Part shown: positions 33,725-42,925 of the stretch, piece by piece
Layout of the letters: every line of letters begins with the position of its first letter
Numbering within the stretch: position 1 is the stretch's first letter
NCBI GenBank assembly: GCA_964409645.1
Contig: CAYPEK010000006.1
Location: 18,207-82,206, forward strand
Length of the DNA stretch: 64,000 nucleotides
Reading direction: 5' to 3'
DNA from: CAYPEK01 sp964409645
GTDB lineage: Bacteria > UBP15 > UBA6099
Program-made: the position numbers and the translations under genes
Notes under the pieces: model-generated
The model's database searches: none
What the model was told of the DNA's origin: nothing
The model's input: only the letters and a program-made list of their open reading frames with translations

Positions 33725-36253
33725 ATGAAATTAACAAAAAAACCTGACGCAACAATCGTCGAAGGAAAACAACTGCGACTGACGATCACTCCCCTCGAAA
33801 ACGGCGGCGTTTGTTACGACATCGCCGCGCGCGAAAAAAACGGCTGGGTGACGGTTCTCGGCTCGGAACGTTCGACTGTGGCCGCGAATAAGAACACGAA
33901 AGGCTGCGGGCAGATGATGCGAACCTCGCGGCGAATTATCGAGTTCCCGCAGGAACTCGTGTCGGCGGAGGCGAAGAACGGCATCGCGACTGTTATTCTG
34001 CGCGGAAAGGCGGACGGCCACACCGCCGAGCAGAAGATGACATTCGGCGACAATGACTCGTACATCAATGTTGTATCCACCGTTAAGCTCGGCCACCCGT
34101 CGAGGATCGCCGCCGCGGGCACGGCGCACGTTTTCATACCGGACGGGATGCTGTATTCGCAGTATGAACCGCTCGACTTCTGCTGGATACCCCATCTTCG
34201 CCGACTTCCCGAACACACGATCGGAGACCACGTTTTCAGGTCGCCCGCCGTGATATTCCAGTCTGGGAAAATTATGGGAGCGATCGTTCCCGACCTCGAC
34301 GTGCTCGCGAAGAACCGGCCGATGCCGACCGCGCTCGACGCGAGGCTCGAAATACCGGGCATGCCCGCGCCGGCGTTCTGGTACGGTTTCTGCCGCTACA
34401 AGATCGACGGTCACGTATTTTTCAAGCAGGACGAGCCGGGACGCAAGCCTTGCAAGGGCGATCTTGTGTACGGGTACGATCTGTTGGCAGGCGCGGACGA
34501 GCCGGAACGGCACGCGCACCGCAGGGTGGCAAAGCATCTGTGGGATCGGTACGGTGCGAAGCTGATCCGCAACGTCGAACCGCAGACGGTAACTTACGAC
34601 GAATACGCGCGGCGCGCTTATGGGTTTGCGTTCGACCGCGGTAAAATATGGCGGGAGTTCGACCTCGGCGGTAAACGCGCGGGCGGCACGGTCTCGGTGA
34701 CTTTCGCCGGCCCGGCGAAAACTAAGTTCATGAATCACGGCGAAATCGAGCGGATGCTGAAGATGCAGAAACTGATCCCGGGCATACACGGCGCGGCGAC
34801 GGACAAACTTCTGCAAACCGAATTCGCGAATGACGCTCTCGAATTTATCGTACATAACACCACAATAACGGCCCCTCCGCACATTCTGAATCAGTCGTGG
34901 TTCTGCAATCTACGGACGGCATACGGGGCATTCGCCTATTCGGAGAAGCTCGGCAACGCTTCGCTCAAGGATTACGCATTGAAGATGAAAGAACTCGCAC
35001 TGGGAGCACCCGGCGACCTCGGATTTATGTACTCCGACTGCTACTGCCCGGACGACGGCGATCCGATATGGATGCAGGGAATGAAAGCGTTCGAGGCGGT
35101 CCGCGATTACCACTTGCCGGACAACGCGTGGACGGGCTGGTGGATGCTGCGCTGGTACGAAGAACTCGAAAAAGACGAGCGGCTGCTTGAACGCGCGAAA
35201 GCCGTCGGCGACGCGCTGGCGGCCTCGCAGCTCGAAAGCGGCGCGATCCCCGGCTGGGTGCGGGTGAGGCGCGGCGTGCCGACCGCGGGGGCGACGCTAC
35301 GCGAGAGCGCGCAGACGGCCGCGCCGGGGATGTTCCTCGCGAGGCTGGCGCGAGTGACCGGCGAAGCAAAATATCTGAAAGCGGCCGAGAGCGCCGCTAA
35401 GTTTCTGATCGACAACATATTCCCTGATAACATCTGGTGGGACTACGAAACATTCTTCTCGTGCTCTAAAAAAGATGTCGGAATGAAGGACGCCGGAACG
35501 GGACTGCACTGCATGAACAACCTCTGCATATTCTGGACGGCGGAGATGATGCGCGAACTCGCGGACAAGACAAAGAAGAAAACATATCTCGAACATGGGC
35601 TGCGCGCGCTCGACCTGATGATCCTCTGGCAGCAGGCGTGGGACCCGCCCTATCTTTCCATCAACGGGTTCGGCGGGTTCGGCGTGATGAACACTGACGG
35701 CGAATGGAACGACGCGAGGCAGAGCATGTTCGCGGAATGCCTGACGGCGTACTACGAGCTGACGGGCGAGCGCGAGTATTTCGAGCGCGGGGTGGCGGCA
35801 CTGCGGTCGTCGTTCACAACGATGCTGATTCCGGAAAACCGTGCGGTCGCCCCCGGCAACATGAAAAGGTTTATCGCGAAGGACGAAGGCGCATCGTACG
35901 AGAATTACGGCCACCTCGGGTTTGACCGATGCGCGCCGGGATATCTGATGTTCGACTGGGGGAGCGGCGGAGCGTGCAGCGCGGCGGCGCGTCTGACCCG
36001 CAGGTTCGGCGATATATACATCGACGCGGCGCGCGGAAACGCGTTCGGGCTCGACCTGTGCACGGCGGTGAAGTACAAGACCGGCGAAGGCTCGCTGTCG
36101 CTCGAAATCGACGCCCCGCATAACGACGGAAGAACTCTCATGCTGAAAGCCACGGGTTTGAAACAAGGAAAATACAAGCTCACGGTCAACGGCGCCGCGC
36201 GCGGCACGCATACGGCGGCAGCTTTGCGGGACGGTATAGATGTAGAGCTTTGA
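33725..36253 (+). CDS. Large protein with predicted alpha/alpha-toroid, possible glycan-processing enzyme
   Basis: I cannot name this 842-residue protein. The first 360 residues look mainly beta, and the middle (about 390-740) looks like an alpha/alpha toroid with repeated aromatic-rich helices: WWMLRWYEELEKDERLLERAKAVGDALAASQ, ARLARVTGEAKYLKAAESAAKFLID, LTAYYELTGEREYFERGVAALRS. Aromatic/acid-rich loops typical of glycoside hydrolases or lyases of that fold occur (DCYCPDDGDPIWMQG, NTDGEWNDARQS). There is no signal peptide, so it is cytoplasmic. The last 80 residues look beta again. It heads a group with a UroD-like gene 19 bases later. A polysaccharide-processing role is inference from fold-like features only. 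Confidence 0.6.
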   Translation: MKLTKKPDATIVEGKQLRLTITPLENGGVCYDIAAREKNGWVTVLGSERSTVAANKNTKGCGQMMRTSRRIIEFPQELVSAEAKNGIATVILRGKADGHTAEQKMTFGDNDSYINVVSTVKLGHPSRIAAAGTAHVFIPDGMLYSQYEPLDFCWIPHLRRLPEHTIGDHVFRSPAVIFQSGKIMGAIVPDLDVLAKNRPMPTALDARLEIPGMPAPAFWYGFCRYKIDGHVFFKQDEPGRKPCKGDLVYGYDLLAGADEPERHAHRRVAKHLWDRYGAKLIRNVEPQTVTYDEYARRAYGFAFDRGKIWREFDLGGKRAGGTVSVTFAGPAKTKFMNHGEIERMLKMQKLIPGIHGAATDKLLQTEFANDALEFIVHNTTITAPPHILNQSWFCNLRTAYGAFAYSEKLGNASLKDYALKMKELALGAPGDLGFMYSDCYCPDDGDPIWMQGMKAFEAVRDYHLPDNAWTGWWMLRWYEELEKDERLLERAKAVGDALAASQLESGAIPGWVRVRRGVPTAGATLRESAQTAAPGMFLARLARVTGEAKYLKAAESAAKFLIDNIFPDNIWWDYETFFSCSKKDVGMKDAGTGLHCMNNLCIFWTAEMMRELADKTKKKTYLEHGLRALDLMILWQQAWDPPYLSINGFGGFGVMNTDGEWNDARQSMFAECLTAYYELTGEREYFERGVAALRSSFTTMLIPENRAVAPGNMKRFIAKDEGASYENYGHLGFDRCAPGYLMFDWGSGGACSAAARLTRRFGDIYIDAARGNAFGLDLCTAVKYKTGEGSLSLEIDAPHNDGRTLMLKATGLKQGKYKLTVNGAARGTHTAAALRDGIDVEL

Positions 36254-36272
36254 ACTCGGCCGGAGGTGACAA

Positions 36273-37412
36273 ATGACATCTCGCGAACGCGTGAAAGCCG
36301 CGGCGAAGCGCAAGCCGGTGGATAAGATTCCGCTGATGCTCTGGCTCGAACCGCACACGACGTTGAAGCTTGCCACGGGGCCGATGCCGCCGCGCAATCC
36401 GCTGTACAGAGGCGTTTTCGACGGACTGCGCCTGCTGAGCGACAACCTGCCCTCGAAGGAACTCCGCAACGGCGCGCCGCTGCTCGCTTACGCGGTGCAG
36501 GCGGATTACCAGCGCGAGCTCGGCGCGGACATCGTCGATTTCCACTTCTGCATCTACCCGCTGATGGTGAAGAACTTTACTCTGAACAGAGACGGCTTTT
36601 CGGTGACCGACATTTACGGCGTAACGCGCGGCATGGGTGGCATGTACCTCGAATCGACGGGCCACCCGTGCGAAACGAAGGAAGCCCTCGACCAATACGT
36701 CTTCCCCGACCTGTCGAACCCGCTGCGATACTCGCACATCGCGGCCTACCGCGCGATGCACCCGGATGCGGCGATAGCGGTGATGTGCCCCGGCGTGCAG
36801 GACTGGTCGCAGCAGTGGCACAAAATGGAGAAGCTGTATGGCGGAATGATACTCTACCCCGACACGATCGAGCGGTTCTTCCGCAAAATGGCGGAACACA
36901 CGCTTCAGATAATCCGCGGCGTGCTCCGCGCGGGCGCCGACATCGTTCTCATCGGCGACGATTACGGAACACACAACAGCATGTTGATGTCTAAAAAGAT
37001 GTGGGAACGGTTTACGTTTCCGTGCCTGAAAATGCAATGCGAAGAGATACACCGGCACGGAGGGATCGCGATGCTGCATTCTTGCGGATTCGTCATGCCG
37101 TTACTGGATAAGATAGTCGAGGCCGGGGTGGACATGCTGCATCCGCTTCAGCAGACGGCGGGCAACGACCTATCGGCGGCGAAGGCCGCATACGGGGACC
37201 GGCTGACGTTTGTCACCGGCTTGGACGTGATGACGCTTTCGACGGCCGGACCGGAGGAGGTGCGGGAGTCGATACTGGCGGCGGCGCGGGCGGCGGCGCC
37301 CGGCGGCGGTTTTGTCCTTTGCACGACAAATTATCTTCAGGTTGACACACCGCTGGAAAATATAGATGTAATGTTCAATACTATTAAAGATATACAGAAC
37401 GGGAGGTTTTGA
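36273..37412 (+). CDS. Uroporphyrinogen decarboxylase-like (UroD) family protein
   Basis: The 379-residue protein has the UroD/TIM-barrel family pattern (SRERVKAAAKRKPVDKIPLMLW at the start, GADIVLIGDDYGTHNSMLMSKKMWERFTFPCLKM, HSCGFVMPLLDKIVEAGVDMLHPLQ, GGGFVLCTTNYLQVDTPLENID at the end). It diverges from haem-pathway HemE and is closer to the UroD-like methyltransferases that act on corrinoid or methylated compounds. H and C in HSCGF are likely metal-ligand positions. A B12-type radical SAM gene lies 9 kb upstream, and no corrinoid protein gene is adjacent. It may be cotranscribed with the preceding large gene. Confidence 0.85.
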   Translation: MTSRERVKAAAKRKPVDKIPLMLWLEPHTTLKLATGPMPPRNPLYRGVFDGLRLLSDNLPSKELRNGAPLLAYAVQADYQRELGADIVDFHFCIYPLMVKNFTLNRDGFSVTDIYGVTRGMGGMYLESTGHPCETKEALDQYVFPDLSNPLRYSHIAAYRAMHPDAAIAVMCPGVQDWSQQWHKMEKLYGGMILYPDTIERFFRKMAEHTLQIIRGVLRAGADIVLIGDDYGTHNSMLMSKKMWERFTFPCLKMQCEEIHRHGGIAMLHSCGFVMPLLDKIVEAGVDMLHPLQQTAGNDLSAAKAAYGDRLTFVTGLDVMTLSTAGPEEVRESILAAARAAAPGGGFVLCTTNYLQVDTPLENIDVMFNTIKDIQNGRF

Positions 37413-37420
37413 GAAACGCC

Positions 37421-38557
37421 ATGCCATGCAAAAGCATACTCACAAAAGTAATGATCTTCGCATTTCTGGCAATGTTCGTCGCGGCAGCGCCCGGATGTGC
37501 CAAGGAAACCACGGAAAAAAACAAGAGTAAGACCAAGACAACGGCTAAAAAGTCGGAGCCTAAAAAGGCAACGAGCCAGACCACGGAAGCCGAAGGCGCG
37601 TTCATCTACGGCAAGCAAGCGCCTGACATCAACGTGGTGGACGCCGGCGGCAAACCGATTTCTCTCGACGACTACAAGAATAAAACGGTCGTCCTCGTGT
37701 TCTGGGCCGCCGAGTGCGACGTCTGCAAAAAGCAGATTAAGGATCTCGAAGTCGGCATCTCGAAAAAGAAGAACGACGTAGCGATACTTGCAATAACGCA
37801 GAATGTGAATCCTGATAAAAACCGGGACGCGGCAGACGAATTGAAAAAGTCCAGCAAGACGGCGGTCGCCTTGTTCGATACAAACAACCAGACGGCAACC
37901 GTATATCAAATGTCCGGAATCCCGTATTTCGTGCTGATCGACAAGAAAGGCCGTCTGTCCGGGTCGGGAGTTTTCTCGGTTACGCAGAAGCTGCAGAGCG
38001 ACACATTTGTAAACGACGTGATCACGATCGACAAAGGCGGAAAAATCAATCAGTGCGAGTTCGCCGAGCTCGCAACGCCCGAAAAATACGCGAAAATGAT
38101 CGGCAAAGAGCCGCCGAATTTCAAGCTGACGGACCTCAACGGAAACGAGGAGTCGCCCCTGTTTTATAAAGGATTCACAAACCTGCTGCTGGTGTTCTGG
38201 TCGCCATCTTGCCCGCACTGCCGGCGCGAGCTGCCGAGGCTCGAAAATTTATACAACAAAAAAGGCAAAGACCTTAACCTGAAAATAGTAAGCGTGGTGG
38301 GTGTGCCGGACAAGAAGGACAAAACATTCGACGAAATAGTGGCCACCGCGCGGCTGATCGCCCTGCAGGATAAGATCAGTTTCCCGGTGGTTCTGGACAC
38401 CGGGATGAAACAGCGAGTCGCATACAATGTCGAGGGTGTTCCCTCCCTGTTTCTGGTGGACATGAACGGAAAAATTCGCAACGCGTGGAGCGGCGAATCA
38501 CCCAACGTTGGAATGAACATAGAGTGTGCGATCGAAGAAGCCGGCAAAGGCAGGTGA
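37421..38557 (+). CDS. Lipoprotein with two thioredoxin-like domains
   Basis: A 378-residue exported thiol protein. The signal sequence ends in a lipobox-like AAPGC (C26), followed by a Lys/Thr-rich linker (30-58). Domain 1 (about 64-200) has FWAAECDVCKKQ with C99 and C102; domain 2 (about 230-375) has FWSPSCPHCRRE with C264 and C267. Both are TlpA/AhpC-TSA-like, each with a cis-proline position (GIPYF and GVPSLF). Two CxxC domains in one chain suggest relay of electrons between periplasmic thiols, as in cytochrome c maturation or resistance. ATG 37421 is used; the ribosome-binding site GGGAGG at 37401 is rather far away. Stop is one base before the next gene. Confidence 0.88.
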   Translation: MPCKSILTKVMIFAFLAMFVAAAPGCAKETTEKNKSKTKTTAKKSEPKKATSQTTEAEGAFIYGKQAPDINVVDAGGKPISLDDYKNKTVVLVFWAAECDVCKKQIKDLEVGISKKKNDVAILAITQNVNPDKNRDAADELKKSSKTAVALFDTNNQTATVYQMSGIPYFVLIDKKGRLSGSGVFSVTQKLQSDTFVNDVITIDKGGKINQCEFAELATPEKYAKMIGKEPPNFKLTDLNGNEESPLFYKGFTNLLLVFWSPSCPHCRRELPRLENLYNKKGKDLNLKIVSVVGVPDKKDKTFDEIVATARLIALQDKISFPVVLDTGMKQRVAYNVEGVPSLFLVDMNGKIRNAWSGESPNVGMNIECAIEEAGKGR

Positions 38558-38558
38558 C

Positions 38559-41255
38559 ATGCCGGTGAGCGCGGAGAAAAAAAGCGGCAGCGGCGAAAAT
38601 ACCGCTCGCGCGGCGGAGCCCAACCGGAACCTGTGGTTCTGGACAGCGGGCGTTTTTCTCGCATCGGCCGCTTTCTATATCAAATCCGTTGCGCCTGATT
38701 TTCTCTTCGACGACAACCCTGAATTCATAGCTACATCGCGGTATCTCGGCATCGCTCACCCTCCGGGATATCCGCTTATTTCGCTTATCGGCAAGCTGTT
38801 CTCTTACACCGCCCCGGGAACCGCGGGCATGCCGGTTAACCTGCTCTCCGCTTTCGCCGGCGCGGTTGCGGTCACTCTCGGATTCCTCCTCATATACAGA
38901 GCGACCCGCTGGATCGCCCCGTCGCTGATCGGCGCGGGAATGATTCTCACATCGAGGCTGTTCTGGGAACAGGCCGGTCAGGTGGATGTTTACGCCGTCA
39001 ACGGCATGTTTTTGTTCGCAACCCTTCACTTGATCTGGAGCCTTGACCGATCGCGCCGGGACGCAGCGCGAATCATCGCGCTCTCGGCGATTTTCATTCT
39101 CGCCCTCTTCAACCACTACACGATGGTGCTCGTTTTCCCTGCTTACGCCGTGTATATCTTCTGGCTTTACAGAAGAAGTTTCGACCGGCTGTTGAAGATA
39201 ATTCCGACGGTTATACTCGCGGCGGCGGTCGCGTTTTCGGTTCTTATGTATCTGCCGCTGCGTTCAGCGTCCGGCCCGGTGATGAACTGGGACGAGCAGA
39301 CGAAAGTAAGCGATTTTTTTAAGCACGTGAAGGGAGTTGACCTGCGGACGGCTACGCCGCGCGTGCCTCTTGCGGTCAAGTGGCGGTTCGTCGAGGACTA
39401 TGCGGTGCGCGCGTGGCAGGACAGATCGCCCGCGCTGCTCGTGTTGCTTCCTCTCGGTTTCTGGAGCCTGTTTAAAAAAAAGTCGGCGTTCGGCCGGCGG
39501 CGCGGCGCAATCGTCGCCGCATCGTGGTTCCTGCTATTCGCGGGCTATGTGCTGTTGCCTAACTATCTCTATGGGCCGCGCGCTTCGTACGTCGTGAAAT
39601 CATTCCACAGCACATCGCTCATGATGCTCGGATTCATAATGGGGTTCGGCGCATTCGAAGCGTTGTCGCTCGTGAAGCGGGCAAAGCTCCCGTGGGGCGC
39701 TCTGGCCGCGGTCGCGGCGGTGCTGATCGGCCACTCGGCCCTTGCCGGCCGCTCGACGGCGGACCACGCAAACGACCTGATGGCGACTCGGTACGGCCGC
39801 AACATGCTGCTGTCCGCTTCAAGGGACGCGATTGTTTTCTCAACACTCGAGACGGAAACGTTTCCCATGATGAACCTTCGCGCCACACATTACCTTCGGC
39901 GCGACATCACGCTGCACGGCAGACACGGAGACCCGCTGATCGCCGCCCTCGCCATGGGCCGCAAGGAACAATCCTACCTGCGAATAAACGAAGTGGCCGA
40001 TATTCAGAAATATGCGCTTATCAGCACTATATATCAACGCCCGATATTCTTCACAAAGCGTCTGGATATTCAGGACCGCCCCGACCTTGCTGTCGTAACG
40101 AACGGACTTCTCTACCAGCTCGCGTTCGGCGGCAAACCTCTCTACTGGCCGGACCCGTGGCTGCGAATCGACCAGACAGGCATCGACTACAAATATAAGG
40201 GATATGACACAATCCAGAGGAATGTCATCAGCCGTTACCTCGTCATGCATGGAGAGCATTACCTCGAAATCGGACAGTGGGATGACGCTATAAACCTGTT
40301 CGACCGCGCGGCGGAATTTAACCCCGGCTCACGGTTCCTGCGGGCAAACCTTGGAGCAATTTTTCTGCGGATTAACGACTTTAAGCGCGCGCGCAAGGAA
40401 TACGAAGAAGGACTCGCCGCGGACCCGGAAAATGTCGAGACGAGCATAGACACGGTCGCGATGTACAGCAACCTGTCGTTTATATACGGCACGTTCGGCG
40501 AGAAGGACAAGGCGCGCGAAGCGATGGAAACCGCGGTGCGCCTCGACCCGGAAAACGGATTGCTTCGTGTCAACTTAGGTAAAACGTATTGGCATCTCGA
40601 GCGGTGGGTGGACGCGATCCGTCAGCTCGAAGCCGCGAAGAAATACGGCATTACGGATAACGCCGCAGTCTATAATATTCTCGGAATCTGCTACGAAAAG
40701 ATAGGCAAATACAAGAAGGCGGAGGAGAACTACGAGCTCGCGATCACTACAAACCCCGCGCTCGTGGATGTGTACAGAGACTACGGCGTCTTCTGCGCCT
40801 ACATCAAAAATGATCCGAAAAAAGCAATCGAGTTGCTGAACATTTATCTCGAACTCGCACCCGGTGTTCAGGACGAGCCCGACATCAGGGTGAACCTCGG
40901 TTTTCTGAACAAAAGTGTGGGCAACTATCAAGCGTCGGCGGCGGCATTCAGGTCCGCCTTGCTTCTCGGCGCGGACACCACGCTGAGAAAAACGGCGATC
41001 ATCTACACCGCGCTCGCGGACTCACTCGACAAGATCGACCTTCCCGCCGATGCAAAAGAAGCCTACGAGAAAGGCCTAGTCGGCACGGAAGACTATCCCA
41101 AGATTCTCGTCGAATACGCGGACTTCCTCGACAGGCGCAAAATGAACACCGCCTACGCGCTGAAACTGCTCGACCGCTACATGACAATTTCTCCCAACCC
41201 GGAGGATAGAATCCGGGTCGATCTCCTTAGAGCAAAGTTGAAAGCCAGAAAATAG
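38559..41255 (+). CDS. DUF2723 membrane protein with C-terminal TPRs
   Basis: An 898-residue polytopic protein. The N-terminal 400 residues hold about ten membrane segments and the DUF2723/GT-C-like opening FLFDDNPEFIATSRYLGIAHPPGYPL, in which the DD and E follow the first helix as in lipid-linked glycosyltransferases. A periplasmic region follows (about 420-560), then about ten TPRs to the end. Proteins of this kind occur in Bacteroidetes-like and PVC/FCB-like bacteria and are related to TMEM260 O-mannosyltransferase. ATG 38559 begins one base after the thioredoxin stop. It is followed at 31 bases by a GT2 gene. Confidence 0.88.
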   Translation: MPVSAEKKSGSGENTARAAEPNRNLWFWTAGVFLASAAFYIKSVAPDFLFDDNPEFIATSRYLGIAHPPGYPLISLIGKLFSYTAPGTAGMPVNLLSAFAGAVAVTLGFLLIYRATRWIAPSLIGAGMILTSRLFWEQAGQVDVYAVNGMFLFATLHLIWSLDRSRRDAARIIALSAIFILALFNHYTMVLVFPAYAVYIFWLYRRSFDRLLKIIPTVILAAAVAFSVLMYLPLRSASGPVMNWDEQTKVSDFFKHVKGVDLRTATPRVPLAVKWRFVEDYAVRAWQDRSPALLVLLPLGFWSLFKKKSAFGRRRGAIVAASWFLLFAGYVLLPNYLYGPRASYVVKSFHSTSLMMLGFIMGFGAFEALSLVKRAKLPWGALAAVAAVLIGHSALAGRSTADHANDLMATRYGRNMLLSASRDAIVFSTLETETFPMMNLRATHYLRRDITLHGRHGDPLIAALAMGRKEQSYLRINEVADIQKYALISTIYQRPIFFTKRLDIQDRPDLAVVTNGLLYQLAFGGKPLYWPDPWLRIDQTGIDYKYKGYDTIQRNVISRYLVMHGEHYLEIGQWDDAINLFDRAAEFNPGSRFLRANLGAIFLRINDFKRARKEYEEGLAADPENVETSIDTVAMYSNLSFIYGTFGEKDKAREAMETAVRLDPENGLLRVNLGKTYWHLERWVDAIRQLEAAKKYGITDNAAVYNILGICYEKIGKYKKAEENYELAITTNPALVDVYRDYGVFCAYIKNDPKKAIELLNIYLELAPGVQDEPDIRVNLGFLNKSVGNYQASAAAFRSALLLGADTTLRKTAIIYTALADSLDKIDLPADAKEAYEKGLVGTEDYPKILVEYADFLDRRKMNTAYALKLLDRYMTISPNPEDRIRVDLLRAKLKARK

Positions 41256-41285
41256 GAAGCGCTCCCGCGCGCAGGCGGCCGCAAA

Positions 41286-42218
41286 ATGCTGCTCTCGATC
41301 TCGATAGTCAACCATAACAACCGCGAAATGCTGGGCGGCTGCCTCGCGAGTCTGCGGGAAAGCATTCGCGGCATGGACTGCGAGGTCATCGTCATCGACA
41401 ACGCTTCCGCCGACGGCAGTGCGGACATGGTACGTGCGAAATATCCCGAGATGCTGCTTTCCGTCAACGACAAGCGGCTCGGATTCGCAGCGAACCAGAA
41501 TCAGGGGCTACGGCTCGCAAAAGGCGAGTTCATAGCGCTGCTCAATAACGATACAATCGTCAAGCCGGGCGCGTTTCAGAACCTCGTGACGTTCATGCGC
41601 GACAATTCACACGCCGGACTCGTCGGCCCGAAGCTGCTCAACCCGGACGGGTCGGTTCAGGAATCCTGCTTCCGCACCCCCACACTCGGCGTCCTCTTTA
41701 ACGACGCCTTTTTCATCAGTTCGATCCTTCCAAGCAATACAACGGTGGGTGGATTCAAAAAATGGAAGCACGACGAGACACGCGAAGTACCATCGCTGAG
41801 CGGCGCATGTCTTTTCGCCCGCGCGGCGGCGATTTCGGAGGTCGGGCTTTTAGACGAGCGGTTCTTTATGTACTTTGAGGATCACGACTGGTGCCTGCGG
41901 TTCCGCCGCGCGGGATGGAAGGTGTGCTTCACGCCGGGCGCGGAGATAATCCACTTCGGCGGCGGCAGCGCCGGACTTCTGGGACACGATCGCTTCAACG
42001 AATTCTACAGAGGAATGAATACGTTTTACGAGAAGCATTACGGGCGCGGATCGTTGCCGGCGGTTGCGCTGCTCAACGTAACCGGCGCTGCGCTGCGTAT
42101 AGCCGCGTGGGGTGCATTATCGCCATTCAGTCCTCGCTTCAGAGAGAATTCTCACACGCGCTCGCCATATTTCAAACGCCGCATCAGTTGGTATTTGTCA
42201 TCAAAAAACAAAAGCTGA
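41286..42218 (+). CDS. Family 2 glycosyltransferase
   Basis: A 310-residue GT-A transferase of the rhamnosyltransferase-like GT2 type. The N-terminal SISIVNHNNREMLGGCL, IDNASADGSADMV, the nucleotide-metal motif LLNNDTIVKPG and the acceptor-region FFMYFEDHDWCLRFRRAGW are all present. It transfers a sugar from a nucleotide donor to a cell-surface glycan. It ends 25 bases before the convergent zinc-ribbon gene and follows the DUF2723 protein, with which it may build the same glycan. Confidence 0.92.
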   Translation: MLLSISIVNHNNREMLGGCLASLRESIRGMDCEVIVIDNASADGSADMVRAKYPEMLLSVNDKRLGFAANQNQGLRLAKGEFIALLNNDTIVKPGAFQNLVTFMRDNSHAGLVGPKLLNPDGSVQESCFRTPTLGVLFNDAFFISSILPSNTTVGGFKKWKHDETREVPSLSGACLFARAAAISEVGLLDERFFMYFEDHDWCLRFRRAGWKVCFTPGAEIIHFGGGSAGLLGHDRFNEFYRGMNTFYEKHYGRGSLPAVALLNVTGAALRIAAWGALSPFSPRFRENSHTRSPYFKRRISWYLSSKNKS

Positions 42219-42243
42219 AAAAGCCGATATGCAGAGGGTCGAT

Positions 42244-42447
42244 TCAGCGTTCGATTCCGTGATAGCAATAATAGCAGAGAACTTTCAGCACCACCGGCCT
42301 GCCCTGCGCATCCTGAGAGTATGAAATCTTTAGGCAGTCGCGGCAGCAGAATGCGCCGCACGCTTCGCACCGGCTATGCAGTCCGATCTCGAAATCCGCC
42401 CCGCACACCGAACACGTCCCCGGCGCAATGCCTTCGGAATAACTCAT
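42244..42447 (-). CDS. Small zinc-ribbon protein
   Basis: A 67-residue protein with four CxxC-type pairs, TCSVCGADF, RCEACGAF, CCRDC and LCYYCYHG, so it should bind two zinc ions in FYVE/LIM-like or ribbon folds. There is no signal peptide. Function unknown. It follows the SxtJ-like gene after 33 bases on the same strand and is probably the last gene of the carbamoyltransferase group. Confidence 0.72.
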   Translation of the reverse strand: MSYSEGIAPGTCSVCGADFEIGLHSRCEACGAFCCRDCLKISYSQDAQGRPVVLKVLCYYCYHGIER

Positions 42448-42480
42448 ATTGATATTCCGCGGATAAATATTTTCATGATT

Positions 42481-42909
42481 TTAAAACCGCTGCTCGTATC
42501 GCTTTTTGTCGAACGAGCTCTCGGGGCGCGAGTCCCAGTATGAAGGCGCTTTCGGGTCGCGGCGGCGCTTCATCGGGTCTTTGCCGAACAGCCGCATGAG
42601 CAGCCCCATCGGGGTGAAAACGAGAAAATATACAACCGAAAGAAGGATCGTGGTACTGATGCGATTCAGTACCATCGCTGCCGCGGTCCAGCCTTTGAAC
42701 ACCGGCATTAGCAGCGGTGTCGCGACGAATCTTATGAGGATGAAAAACGCAGAGAGTCCGCCGAAAATGTACGCCCCCGTGTGGCGACCCCGGAGATAAA
42801 GCAAAGCCGCGAGAATGCCGAAGAAAAACACGCCGACAACGCCGAACTGGCGCGCGACTTTTGTCCCGCTGGGGGGCGATTCCTTTTTTATTTCACCTTC
42901 GGTCAACAT
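42481..42909 (-). CDS. SxtJ-family membrane protein
   Basis: A 142-residue membrane protein with about three or four hydrophobic segments (about 22-40, 45-66, 84-102) and a basic, proline-rich C-terminus (FTPMGLLMRLFGKDPMKRRRDP), features of the SxtJ family found next to NodU/CmcH-type carbamoyltransferases and DUF5989 proteins. Those two genes are just upstream here, in the same order as in other genomes. Role unknown; possibly an accessory of carbamoylated-glycan synthesis. There are 16 bases between it and the carbamoyltransferase. Confidence 0.82.
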   Translation of the reverse strand: MLTEGEIKKESPPSGTKVARQFGVVGVFFFGILAALLYLRGRHTGAYIFGGLSAFFILIRFVATPLLMPVFKGWTAAAMVLNRISTTILLSVVYFLVFTPMGLLMRLFGKDPMKRRRDPKAPSYWDSRPESSFDKKRYEQRF

Positions 42910-42925
42910 AACGCCGCGCCGGCCG

